Shown in pieces: positions 44,502 through 52,533 of a DNA stretch of 64,000 bases. Position numbers and translations under genes: made by a program. Source of the DNA: Bacteroides intestinalis. Its GTDB lineage: Bacteria > Bacteroidota > Bacteroidia > Bacteroidales > Bacteroidaceae. The DNA lies in the NCBI RefSeq assembly GCF_003464595.1, contig NZ_QRZF01000021.1, positions 305 through 64,304 of the forward strand. Reading direction: 5' to 3'. Position 1 is the first letter of the stretch, and each line of letters opens with the position of its first letter. The notes beneath the pieces are model-generated. The model worked only from the letters and a program-made list of their open reading frames with translations. It was not told where the DNA came from and made no database searches.

Positions 44502-45563
44502 ATGAATACAGAAAGAATTAAGAAAGTTACAGAAAAGATTAAGAAAGATACAGAAAGGATTGAGAAAGATGAAGGGAGGATGAATCTGTCGCTGTATATG
44601 GCAGAGGTTATTGAAGAGTTGAAGGATGACAGGAAGCACCCGGCGGTGCATACATATACCAGTACACTGCATTCCTTTGCGGCATTTTCCGGCGACGCCA
44701 TGCCGATGAATGAAGTATTTACTCCCGGGCGGCTGAAAGAGTATGAGGATTGGCTGTTGCAAAGGCGGCTGAGCTGGAATACTATTTCTACCTATATGCG
44801 CACCTTGCAGGCTGTGTACAACCGGCTGTCTCCACCCGGCACACCGGAGCACAACCCGAGGCTCTTTGATGATGTGTATACCAAGGTGAAGTCACAAATC
44901 AAACGGGCACTGACGGAAGAACAGATGGGCAGATTGATGCACGCAGACCTTGACGTGCTCTCTGAGGAGTTGCAACGCGTGCAGGCCTATTTCCTGCTGA
45001 TGTTCCTGTTTCGTGGAATGCCGTTCATCGACCTTGCACATTTGCGCAAGCGGGACGTGAAAGATGGCAAAATAGCGTATCGCCGCCACAAGACGGGCAA
45101 ACAGATTACGTTGCGTATCCCCCGGGAAGCATTGCCCTTACTGAAAGAGTTTAAGGACAAAGATGAAACTTCCCTCTACCTCTTCCCGATATTGAATGCT
45201 GCACCGGAAGGAGATGAAGCCTTGTATGAATGCTATCAGAAAGCTCTGCGGAATTTTAATAAAATGTTGAGAGTATTGGCTAAACGATTATTACCCGGCA
45301 TCAAAATCAGCTCATATACCGCAAGGCATACATGGGCTACATTGGCCTATCATATAGGAATGCCCATCGGAATCATTTGCCAGGCACTGGGGCACTCTTC
45401 GATACGTGTGACGGAAACTTATCTGAAACCTTTTGAAAATGAGAAAGTGGATAAGGCAAACCGTAAGCTAATTTCTACTGTGAAAAAAAACAGGAGGGGA
45501 GGAGTGTCGGATGCTTTATTTCTTATAAAACATGATGTTACGGTAGAATTACTTACCAAGTAA
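44502..45563 (+). CDS. tyrosine site-specific recombinase beside the fimbrial switch
   Basis: The 353-residue protein starts with a repetitive charged leader (three seven-residue units, IKKVTEK type), then a SAM-like core-binding domain (about 27-120) and a catalytic domain with Arg in FLFRGMPFIDLAHLR, Lys in YRRHKTGKQ, Arg in SYTARHTWATLA, His in LGHSSIRVTETYL and the nucleophile Tyr in ETYLKP (near residue 306). The usual His three residues before the second Arg is Tyr, seen in other Bacteroides recombinases. Its last codons and stop lie within the left inverted repeat of the adjacent switch, so it is the obvious candidate to flip it. Confidence 0.92.
   Translation: MNTERIKKVTEKIKKDTERIEKDEGRMNLSLYMAEVIEELKDDRKHPAVHTYTSTLHSFAAFSGDAMPMNEVFTPGRLKEYEDWLLQRRLSWNTISTYMRTLQAVYNRLSPPGTPEHNPRLFDDVYTKVKSQIKRALTEEQMGRLMHADLDVLSEELQRVQAYFLLMFLFRGMPFIDLAHLRKRDVKDGKIAYRRHKTGKQITLRIPREALPLLKEFKDKDETSLYLFPILNAAPEGDEALYECYQKALRNFNKMLRVLAKRLLPGIKISSYTARHTWATLAYHIGMPIGIICQALGHSSIRVTETYLKPFENEKVDKANRKLISTVKKNRRGGVSDALFLIKHDVTVELLTK
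44517..44579 (+). repeat. three tandem 21-base repeats in the recombinase gene
   Basis: Units of 21 bases start at 44517, 44538 and 44559. The first two differ at two positions, and the third has diverged. They encode heptads of the type I-K-K-x-T-E-K. Confidence 0.75.
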
Positions 45564-45569
45564 CGGCAA
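45549..45569 (+). repeat. left inverted repeat (IRL) of the fimbrial switch
   Basis: This 21-base sequence is the exact reverse complement of 45859-45879. Its core TTACTTACCAAGTAA is itself a palindrome with a three-base centre, typical of a tyrosine recombinase crossover site. It contains the stop codon of the recombinase gene. Confidence 0.9.
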
Positions 45570-45858
45570 GTTTCTGTTTGCAAAGTTTATATTTTTCTTT
45601 TATTAATCCAAATATAAATCTGATATTTTTCTAAAAAACACAAATAAATATTTAATAAGCAACAAAAAGTACATAAAATACACACAAAACACAATCTTGC
45701 GTTTGTTCTTCTCTACTAAAAACACGCAAAACCTTTATCCATTTTTGCCTTTTCAAACATGGAGCACTCTTTTATTGACTTCTTTTCTTTGTCACCTGTA
45801 CTTTCTTCATAAAAAACTCTGTGGAAAAACTCTTTTTCCCTGTGCAGAGGCTGTGCGT
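45570..45858. promoter_or_regulatory. invertible promoter segment of the fimbrial operon
   Basis: The 289 bases between the perfect inverted repeats are very AT-rich and contain no gene. Near the left end a promoter reads leftward: minus-strand TTTGG (45608-45612), 20 bases, AAACTTTG (45581-45588). Near the right end is a hairpin, GGAAAAA with TTTTTCC (45823-45839), extended by CTCTG/CAGAG. As drawn, the promoter points into the recombinase 3' end, not the fimbrial genes. Inversion would aim it at the operon. Confidence 0.82.
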
Positions 45859-45879
45859 TTGCCGTTACTTGGTAAGTAA
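45859..45879 (-). repeat. right inverted repeat (IRR) of the fimbrial switch
   Basis: This is the exact reverse complement of 45549-45569 over 21 bases. It ends 45 bases before the first fimbrial gene. Confidence 0.9.
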
Positions 45880-45924
45880 CGTCCCCAGTGGGCCGTAATA
45901 TGATAACGCTACTATTTTACGCTT

Positions 45925-46482
45925 ATGAAACGCATTCTTCTCCTTCTTTGGTTGTTGGCATCCTCTTGTTCAGGATTGCAGGCCCAGCGTACCACACTGC
46001 GCACCAACCTGCTGTTTTGGGGAACCACCACTCCCAATGCCGGGGTTGAATTCTCGTTAGGGCGTAATTTCACTCTTGTTCTGGACGGTGGTTATAATGC
46101 CTGGGAATTTTCCAATGATATGAAACTCAACCTTGCTTTTGCCCAGCCTGAAATCCGTTACTGGTTCTGTCGTCGTTTCGAAGGTCATTTCATCGGCCTG
46201 CACGGACACTATGCCCATTTCAATATCGGGCAGATTGATTTCATCCCTTGTATGAAAGAGTATGTCTACCGCGGCAACCTTTACGGTGGTGGCATCAGTT
46301 ACGGTTACCATTGGGCCATGGGCGACCGTTGGGGCATGGAAGTGACCGTGGGAGGCGGCTATGCCCAACTCTCATACGACAAATACCTCTGCCGCGACTG
46401 CGGCGAACGGGTAGGGCAGTTTAAACGTACTTATTTCGGTCCTACCCGCGCCGGAATTTCACTCATCTATTTCTTACGTTAA
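45925..46482 (+). CDS. DUF3575-type outer-membrane protein, first gene of the fimbrial operon
   Basis: The 185-residue protein has a signal peptide (MKRILLLLWLLASSCSGLQAQ) and then a pattern of alternating residues ending in aromatic YFLR, as in small outer-membrane barrels. DUF3575 proteins regularly open type V fimbrial operons in Bacteroides. RTNLLFWGTTTPNAGVEFSLG near residue 25 is characteristic. An exact role in assembly is not established by sequence. Downstream genes follow with short gaps. Confidence 0.85.
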   Translation: MKRILLLLWLLASSCSGLQAQRTTLRTNLLFWGTTTPNAGVEFSLGRNFTLVLDGGYNAWEFSNDMKLNLAFAQPEIRYWFCRRFEGHFIGLHGHYAHFNIGQIDFIPCMKEYVYRGNLYGGGISYGYHWAMGDRWGMEVTVGGGYAQLSYDKYLCRDCGERVGQFKRTYFGPTRAGISLIYFLR

Positions 46483-46500
46483 AAAAACAACTTCACAGCC

Positions 46501-48153
46501 ATGATGAACGCGATATATACCTTCCACGTGAGGTATCAGTGCCTCGTACTGTTACTCTTCTTTAGCACCCTGCATGTTTGGGGGCAGGAAGCCCGTGTAA
46601 GCCTTACGGACGCTCAGGTGACGGGCGACAGCCTGTTCCTCAGCTTGAAGATGGATTTGTCGTCCATACGACTCAATAGCCGCACCTGCCTGCACTTCAC
46701 CCCCATATTGGCAAACAGCCGTGGAGGTCGTGTCGAACTTCCACCTGTATTGGTGAGCGGACGCCGCCGCTATCGCTTCGATCGTCGCGAATGGGCGCTG
46801 GGTGATGACAGCAGGGTGCACCGTGCCAAACCTTACCTTATTCAACTCTGCAAACGTCACTCTGCACCGCGCCCCGTCTCTTACCATGTAGGCGTGCCCT
46901 ATTCTGTATGGATGGGAGATGCCGCATTGCTTCTCCGCCAGGAAGTGAAAGATTGCTGCGACCTTCAATTGCTGGGTGTAGACACCATCAGCGGGCGGTT
47001 GTTTTCCGAGCGGGTGGTCGTACAGCGGCCTGAACCTGTGCGGCAACCTGTTGCTACACAACAGCCTGTTTCTGCACAACAATCAATTTCAGTACAGCAA
47101 CCGCTCCCTGTGCAGTCTGCCGGGGTTCAGCTAGTCACTCCTTTCGTAACTTATTCCGCCCGCGATGTCGAGCTTTATGTCTCCATGCTTTCCTTCCTTG
47201 AACCTACGGTGGAGTCTGCCAAGAAGCTGGACGAAAAGGAAGTGTTCCATATTGATTATCCTTTGGGCAGTGACAATGTGTCGCCCGACTATCATAACAA
47301 CCGCGCCGAGCTGCAGAAACTCGACAGCTTGCTGTCTCCGCTTTCTGCAGGCAACTATTCCAGCCTGGAGTATGTCCGCGTCTGCGGTTACGCATCACCG
47401 GACGGAACCTATATCGACAACGAGCGCCTTGCCGGCTCGCGTGCACGGTTCTTTGCCTCCTATATATATAGCACCTGCGGTATTCCGCGTTCGCGCATCG
47501 AGACCACTTGCGTGGCAGAAGACTGGGAAGGCCTCTCTGTGCTTTTACAGTCGGAGCAGCCTCCCTATGCCGATGCCGCCCTTTCCATTATCCGGAATGT
47601 CGGCATTTTCAACGGTCGCGAAAAGCAACTGATGGAGCTCCGGGGCGGCGCCCCTTACCGGGACATGCTGCGCCATTTCTTCCCCCGCTTACGCCGTCTC
47701 GAAGTAAGTGTGCGTTGGAACATCCGTGCCGTGAGTGTGGGTGAAGCCTACCAACTGATATATACACACCCCGAATGGCTCAGCCTGTCGGAGATGTATG
47801 CTGCCGCCCGCTACTACCGTCCCGGTACGGAGCAATATCGTGAAGTATACGAAATAGCCGCCTATCGTTTTCCCGAAGATGTGGTGGCCAATATCAACGC
47901 CTCTTCCGCAGTGATGCTGACAGGAGATACGAAGTCCGCCCGTGCTTACCTGCAACGGGTTGAGTCTGATCCCCGTTCCTGGAATAATCTGGGCGTGCTG
48001 GCACTGATGGAAGGCAATGCCGGTGAAGCAGAAAAATGGTTCCGCAAAGCGGTAGGCATCGAGCCTCGGAAGGCGCGGCAGAACCTGCAACGTTTACAGG
48101 GCATTCCGGTGGCAAACGACCGGAAGCTGCAAGATAAAAGAGGAGAGCGATAG
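46501..48153 (+). CDS. DUF3868/OmpA-like fimbrial accessory protein with a TPR tail
   Basis: The 550-residue protein has a signal peptide ending near VWGQ. The N-terminal part (about 30-170) is a DUF3868-like domain, then a Q/P/V-rich linker repeats the QQPVSAQQSISVQQP type. An OmpA-like domain follows (about 245-370: NNRAELQKLDSLLSPL, VRVCGYASPDGTYIDNERLAGSRARF), which may hold peptidoglycan. The C-terminus (about 455-530) contains a TPR unit, WNNLGVLALMEGNAGEAEKWF. The next gene begins immediately at its stop codon. Confidence 0.85.
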   Translation: MMNAIYTFHVRYQCLVLLLFFSTLHVWGQEARVSLTDAQVTGDSLFLSLKMDLSSIRLNSRTCLHFTPILANSRGGRVELPPVLVSGRRRYRFDRREWALGDDSRVHRAKPYLIQLCKRHSAPRPVSYHVGVPYSVWMGDAALLLRQEVKDCCDLQLLGVDTISGRLFSERVVVQRPEPVRQPVATQQPVSAQQSISVQQPLPVQSAGVQLVTPFVTYSARDVELYVSMLSFLEPTVESAKKLDEKEVFHIDYPLGSDNVSPDYHNNRAELQKLDSLLSPLSAGNYSSLEYVRVCGYASPDGTYIDNERLAGSRARFFASYIYSTCGIPRSRIETTCVAEDWEGLSVLLQSEQPPYADAALSIIRNVGIFNGREKQLMELRGGAPYRDMLRHFFPRLRRLEVSVRWNIRAVSVGEAYQLIYTHPEWLSLSEMYAAARYYRPGTEQYREVYEIAAYRFPEDVVANINASSAVMLTGDTKSARAYLQRVESDPRSWNNLGVLALMEGNAGEAEKWFRKAVGIEPRKARQNLQRLQGIPVANDRKLQDKRGER

Positions 48154-49155
48154 ATGCGGCGAGGCTTCCATCCCATTCGCCCTTGTCTGCTTTTGTGGGG
48201 GCTGCTGCTGCCGTTGCTGTTTGGCGCCTGCAGCTTTGGTGATGAACCTTCGCCCTGTCCCTACGATGTGCGTCTGGAATACTGGTATGCCGGTAGTGGA
48301 GTCGAGAACATGCTTCCCCGCTACGTCTCCCGGCTGACGCAGTTTATCTTCGACGGGGAGGGGCGGTTGGTATCGACCTCTGTCCTGACGGGTGATGAAG
48401 TGAGCGGTTGGAAAGGTACGTTGCCGGATGGCACTTATACAGTGGTGCTCTGGGGGAATTTGAGCGATGCCGACCCGCCGCCGGAAAAGGTGGAAAGCGG
48501 TGGAGGAGGAGCAGAAGCAGAAGGCGAGACCGGAGATATGCTTGAAGCAATGACGCTGAGCGCAGTCAGCGAAGGCGTTCCTCCGGGGTATCGGGGTAAC
48601 ACTTCCCGGCTGTACTACGGTACGGGCACCTTCACGCTGAAGGACGGCATGACGGAGCGACGGCGGATTTACCTCTGCCAGGCTTACGCCTCGCTCACGA
48701 TTACTGTGCGTTGGCAGACCACGGAGCGAGTCCGGCTTCCGGCAGACGGTGTTTACCGGATGCGCTTGAAAGGCATTCCGTCGGTCTACGGCTTCTCCGG
48801 CGGACAGGAGGTGACGGTACCTTCGGGTGATGGCAGTTGTGTGCTGCCCCGCCCGGACCGCACGGTGACATACCACGAAGCACGCGCTTCGCTGAACTAT
48901 GAGAACGAGGTGATCGGCGAGCTGGTCACGTTTCGCTATACAGCAGGTACGCACGAGCTGTGGAGCCTTTGGTGTAATGGTGAACAATTGGTACGGGACC
49001 TCGACCTCTACCTGTTTTTCCGTAAGCTGCCCATGGATATGGACACCAATATGGAGCAGAATTTCGACCTCGAAGTGACGGTGTACGATGACAACCGGGT
49101 AGTGGTGACACAGGCTTCGGCTGCCGACTGGGAAGAGGGTGGAGGAATTGGATAA
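48154..49155 (+). CDS. FimB/Mfa2-like fimbrial anchor lipoprotein
   Basis: The 333-residue protein has a lipoprotein signal with LLFGACSFG. It shows the Mfa2/FimB pattern (CPYDVRLEYWYAG, RLTQFIFDGEGRLV, LPDGTYTVVLWGNLSD). In Porphyromonas such proteins cap the base of the fimbria and hold it in the outer membrane. Start and upstream stop are adjacent, indicating coupled translation with the OmpA-like gene. Confidence 0.87.
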   Translation: MRRGFHPIRPCLLLWGLLLPLLFGACSFGDEPSPCPYDVRLEYWYAGSGVENMLPRYVSRLTQFIFDGEGRLVSTSVLTGDEVSGWKGTLPDGTYTVVLWGNLSDADPPPEKVESGGGGAEAEGETGDMLEAMTLSAVSEGVPPGYRGNTSRLYYGTGTFTLKDGMTERRRIYLCQAYASLTITVRWQTTERVRLPADGVYRMRLKGIPSVYGFSGGQEVTVPSGDGSCVLPRPDRTVTYHEARASLNYENEVIGELVTFRYTAGTHELWSLWCNGEQLVRDLDLYLFFRKLPMDMDTNMEQNFDLEVTVYDDNRVVVTQASAADWEEGGGIG

Positions 49156-49209
49156 AAGACGGATTTGAAAAGAAACAATATCATAATCAATTATTAATGA
49201 AGTGAGCTT

Positions 49210-52200
49210 ATGACACGAAAAAAAACAATGATTCACTGCATGCATGGTTTCCTGCTTTTAGGTGGCCTGCTGCTACACTCCTGTTCCGGCGAGACGCAGC
49301 TGGAGGGTGAGAGTGAGATTCCTGACGGGAAAGACCCCGCAAGACAGGAAATCTTGTTGAACATCAACAACAAGTTAGTATTGCACAAGACGGATACGCG
49401 CACCATTGCCACCGCCGGGGAGAACGCTATCTCCACGCTGGATGTCTACGTCTTCGGCTCCCCTACCGAAGACGGAACTTATACTTTCCAGGAGCGGTTC
49501 GCCTATCGTGAAAACAGCGACGACCTTCCTGCAGATGCCAAAGAACTGGTGCTGAACGCCGGAGCTACGGACAACGTCACCACCGGATTGCTCAGCCTGC
49601 ACCGCGGACTGTTCGTGAAGTTCTATTGCATTGCCAACGACACGCAACCGGTGAAAGCGGATGGTAATGAAGTAGTAGCCGACGACTTCACGCCCATCAC
49701 CTTTACCGCCGGAAGCAGCACGATGGAGAGGGCGGGCAGCCCTACCGAAGCGGATTTTATCCAATATCACACCCGTTTGCTGGATACCGATGTGCTGAAC
49801 GTACCTCTGGCAATGGCAGGGGCACAGACTTTGCCGCTGGATTTGACAGATGCTTCCATCAGCACCCGCCAGCAGGTAAACTTCAAGCTCACCCGCCTTG
49901 CCGCCCGCTTCGATGTGGTGAACAAAGCGGATGAATCCCGTTTCACTATCGAGTCCATCTCCATGCTGAATGCCCGTCGCGCAGCAGGTTACTTTCCGAT
50001 AGTTGCTTGCGGAGCATATCCTGCCGCAGATGCCGACCTGATGACCACTGCCGACAAACCTTTCACAGGTGACAATGCTAATATTGGTACTCAGACGGGA
50101 GCTTTCTACTGCTATCCCAGCTTGCAGGAGGATGGGGGAGCGCTTCTGCTGAAAGGCCGCTACAAGGTGAATGAAACCGAAACCAAAGAAGTGTCCTACC
50201 GGATTCCTTTCCGCCGGCAAGGCGTCGATGGACAGGAAACCTATCTGGACATCAACAATAATCACCGCTATACCATTGGCATCACTGAAGCTGATGACCT
50301 GAGACTGGAATTTACCCTGAGAGTGGCGGACTGGACGGACGACGGCAGTATCGACGATTATGAACCGGACAACGATCCGGGAGAAATTACGGTTACTATT
50401 CCTGATGCCTTTCAAGGCCGGTCAACGGCTACTTTAGATCCTGACCGCAAAGTATATACCGTAAGTATGTCTCTCGACTCTGGAAGTTCTTTCGATATGA
50501 CGGTAGGTTCCGCTTCTCCGGGCATCAAGATTGTGTATGCCGGTGGTCCTTCCGCACAGAGTAATAATTGGCTGACTTGTACCAAAAATGCGCCTACAGG
50601 CTTGGCTTCGGGTAGTAGCTATACATTTAAAGTGACGGACGGTTACAGTAAACTTTTTCCCCGTGCCACGGTACGCGTATACGATGTGCTTTCCGGTATG
50701 GAAAATATACTTTATGTAGATGCCGTTTCCGTTCCTCAGCCGCTGACTACAACGCAACCTGCTAAAGCTCCCAACGGTGAGAGTGAAAATCCGAATTCAT
50801 TCGATGCTGGAAACGCTACAGTAACGCTCTATCGCATCACGGGCAGTAGTGCGGATGTATCATTTGTGTGTCCCGATGAAATGGTGCTGGTGGGTAAACC
50901 GAGTTGGATGGATGTATCGGAGCCGGTGAAAAACGGTACGAAATACACGTATACTTTGACGCTGAATGATCGTGATGTTGTTCTTCCGAGTACCACTGCG
51001 GCAGGCACACGCGCTTCAGTGGCGGAGACAACTGACAATACCGTAGTATTTGCCAATTCTAAAAACACCTCGACTCTGAAGGTGCCCATTACCATAACAT
51101 TGAAAGATGCCCCCATGACGCTTAATTTCGCCGCACTTGGAGGAAGCAATAATAGTTATACTGAACCTTCGGGAGATACTCCGGGTAAAATCACCATGAG
51201 TGTGGCGAATGGTAATACTTGTTTGGTTCCTGCCGTCTCGATGGATGGAGTAGAGGTCATGTTCGATTTTGGCGGAAATACTGAGTGGCTGACATCTACG
51301 GTAACCACCACTGATACTTCTGTGGGATCGAAACAGCAAAATGTTAAGTTTCAATTGGCGAGCGATAAACTTGCAGGTGCTAAAGATGTGACCGTGACAC
51401 TGAAGAATAAGATTGGCGGAGCAGACCGGAAGTTTACGATTAGTCCGAATGTAGGGACTTATTTATTGGTAAAGAGTAGCAGTACATCGACTGCAGATAG
51501 CTTTAATAATACATATATAACCTTATATAAACTGGGCAGCGGTACATCTTATATGCAGTTGAATGCTACATACTGGGGTGGCAGTACATTGACGAGTAGT
51601 GACGCTGCGGTATCAGTATCGACAGTATCAACAAGTGGTGATGTTACTACCTATAAACTTATTGCTAATAGTGTGAAAAGTAATGTAACGCTGACGCTTG
51701 CCAGTCGTGTAGACCCGAGTAAAACACAGGCATACAGTGTGACTATAAAAGAATTTGTTGCACCGACACTGAGTGCATATACAAAATCTCTAACTGCTAT
51801 AAAGAATAATAGTGGCTCCAGTACTACTGTAACGGTAACTCCACCAACTGATGGGTATGGGTATAAGGTTAAAAGTTGTTCGGACCAAATAAGCTATTCT
51901 AATTCGAACAATACTTATACTATAAATGCACAGAGAACAGGGAGTGGTGCTATTGTATTTTGTAATAAAATGGATGATACAAAAACTGTCCAATTAAGTG
52001 TTACAGTCAGTGGAAGTATTACTTATGAAGGACAGGCTGTATGGGATTATAATGGATATTACATTGCCCCTGTGAATGCGGTTAATACGGTATGGGATTC
52101 TAGTGTTGCTAATGATTTTTATTGTAGGTATAAAAGTGGTGCTAATTGGCGTACACCTACTGCAGCAGATCTGCGTGCTATATTAGGAGGGGTAACGGGT

Positions 52201-52389
52201 TTTGGGCATGCCTCTAATGCAGTTTATGAATATATTTTGAGCAATGGAATCTTTAGTGGCTGTACATGGACATCGGAAGCTTATAATGAAACTACTGCTA
52301 ATTTTTTGGATGTTGAATCTAGTTTTATGTTTGTAGGATACATTCCAAAATCCCGTACGTATGCAGTGCGTTGTGTATCTAAAAAGTAA
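49210..52389 (+). CDS. large fimbrillin (type V pilin) with a distinct C-terminal domain
   Basis: The 1059-residue lipoprotein has LLLHSCSGE at its lipobox. Residues 40-395 form the FimA/Mfa1-like pilin core, closely similar to the pilin at 55610. An Arg lies in TDTRTIATAGENA, just before STLDVYVFGS, at the place where type V pilins are cut for assembly. Residues about 400-950 are repeated beta-sandwich-like modules. The last 100 residues form a separate domain with NWRTPTAADLRAILGG and GCTWTSEAYN, resembling FISUMP or lectin-like folds. Base composition drops sharply towards the 3' end. It may be a tip adhesin. Confidence 0.85.
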   Translation: MTRKKTMIHCMHGFLLLGGLLLHSCSGETQLEGESEIPDGKDPARQEILLNINNKLVLHKTDTRTIATAGENAISTLDVYVFGSPTEDGTYTFQERFAYRENSDDLPADAKELVLNAGATDNVTTGLLSLHRGLFVKFYCIANDTQPVKADGNEVVADDFTPITFTAGSSTMERAGSPTEADFIQYHTRLLDTDVLNVPLAMAGAQTLPLDLTDASISTRQQVNFKLTRLAARFDVVNKADESRFTIESISMLNARRAAGYFPIVACGAYPAADADLMTTADKPFTGDNANIGTQTGAFYCYPSLQEDGGALLLKGRYKVNETETKEVSYRIPFRRQGVDGQETYLDINNNHRYTIGITEADDLRLEFTLRVADWTDDGSIDDYEPDNDPGEITVTIPDAFQGRSTATLDPDRKVYTVSMSLDSGSSFDMTVGSASPGIKIVYAGGPSAQSNNWLTCTKNAPTGLASGSSYTFKVTDGYSKLFPRATVRVYDVLSGMENILYVDAVSVPQPLTTTQPAKAPNGESENPNSFDAGNATVTLYRITGSSADVSFVCPDEMVLVGKPSWMDVSEPVKNGTKYTYTLTLNDRDVVLPSTTAAGTRASVAETTDNTVVFANSKNTSTLKVPITITLKDAPMTLNFAALGGSNNSYTEPSGDTPGKITMSVANGNTCLVPAVSMDGVEVMFDFGGNTEWLTSTVTTTDTSVGSKQQNVKFQLASDKLAGAKDVTVTLKNKIGGADRKFTISPNVGTYLLVKSSSTSTADSFNNTYITLYKLGSGTSYMQLNATYWGGSTLTSSDAAVSVSTVSTSGDVTTYKLIANSVKSNVTLTLASRVDPSKTQAYSVTIKEFVAPTLSAYTKSLTAIKNNSGSSTTVTVTPPTDGYGYKVKSCSDQISYSNSNNTYTINAQRTGSGAIVFCNKMDDTKTVQLSVTVSGSITYEGQAVWDYNGYYIAPVNAVNTVWDSSVANDFYCRYKSGANWRTPTAADLRAILGGVTGFGHASNAVYEYILSNGIFSGCTWTSEAYNETTANFLDVESSFMFVGYIPKSRTYAVRCVSKK

Positions 52390-52394
52390 ACTTC

Positions 52395-52480
52395 GTCCGG
52401 CGGATTGCAAATCCGCTTGAACAGAGGCTTTCAGCCTTATAAAATCCGCGTTCGTCCGTTTCATCCGCGTCGTCCGCGTA
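52395..52480. repeat. word-repeat hairpins between the first two pilin genes
   Basis: GCGGATT-GCA-AATCCGC (52400-52416) and AGGCT-TTC-AGCCT are small hairpins; ATCCGCGT and CGTCCG words recur to 52480. Confidence 0.65.
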
Positions 52481-52533
52481 TCCATTAATCTTAGAAACCA
52501 AACATATTGTTCAATTAAAAACTTTAAAAATCA

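Noticed and set aside
45697..45879. Short reading frame of 60 codons in the invertible segment
   Set aside because: It runs into the inverted repeat, has no coding signs and would be destroyed by inversion.
48094..49245. Open frame of 383 codons on the minus strand opposite the Mfa2-like gene
   Set aside because: Same reason: antisense shadow in a G+C-rich gene, no recognisable domain.
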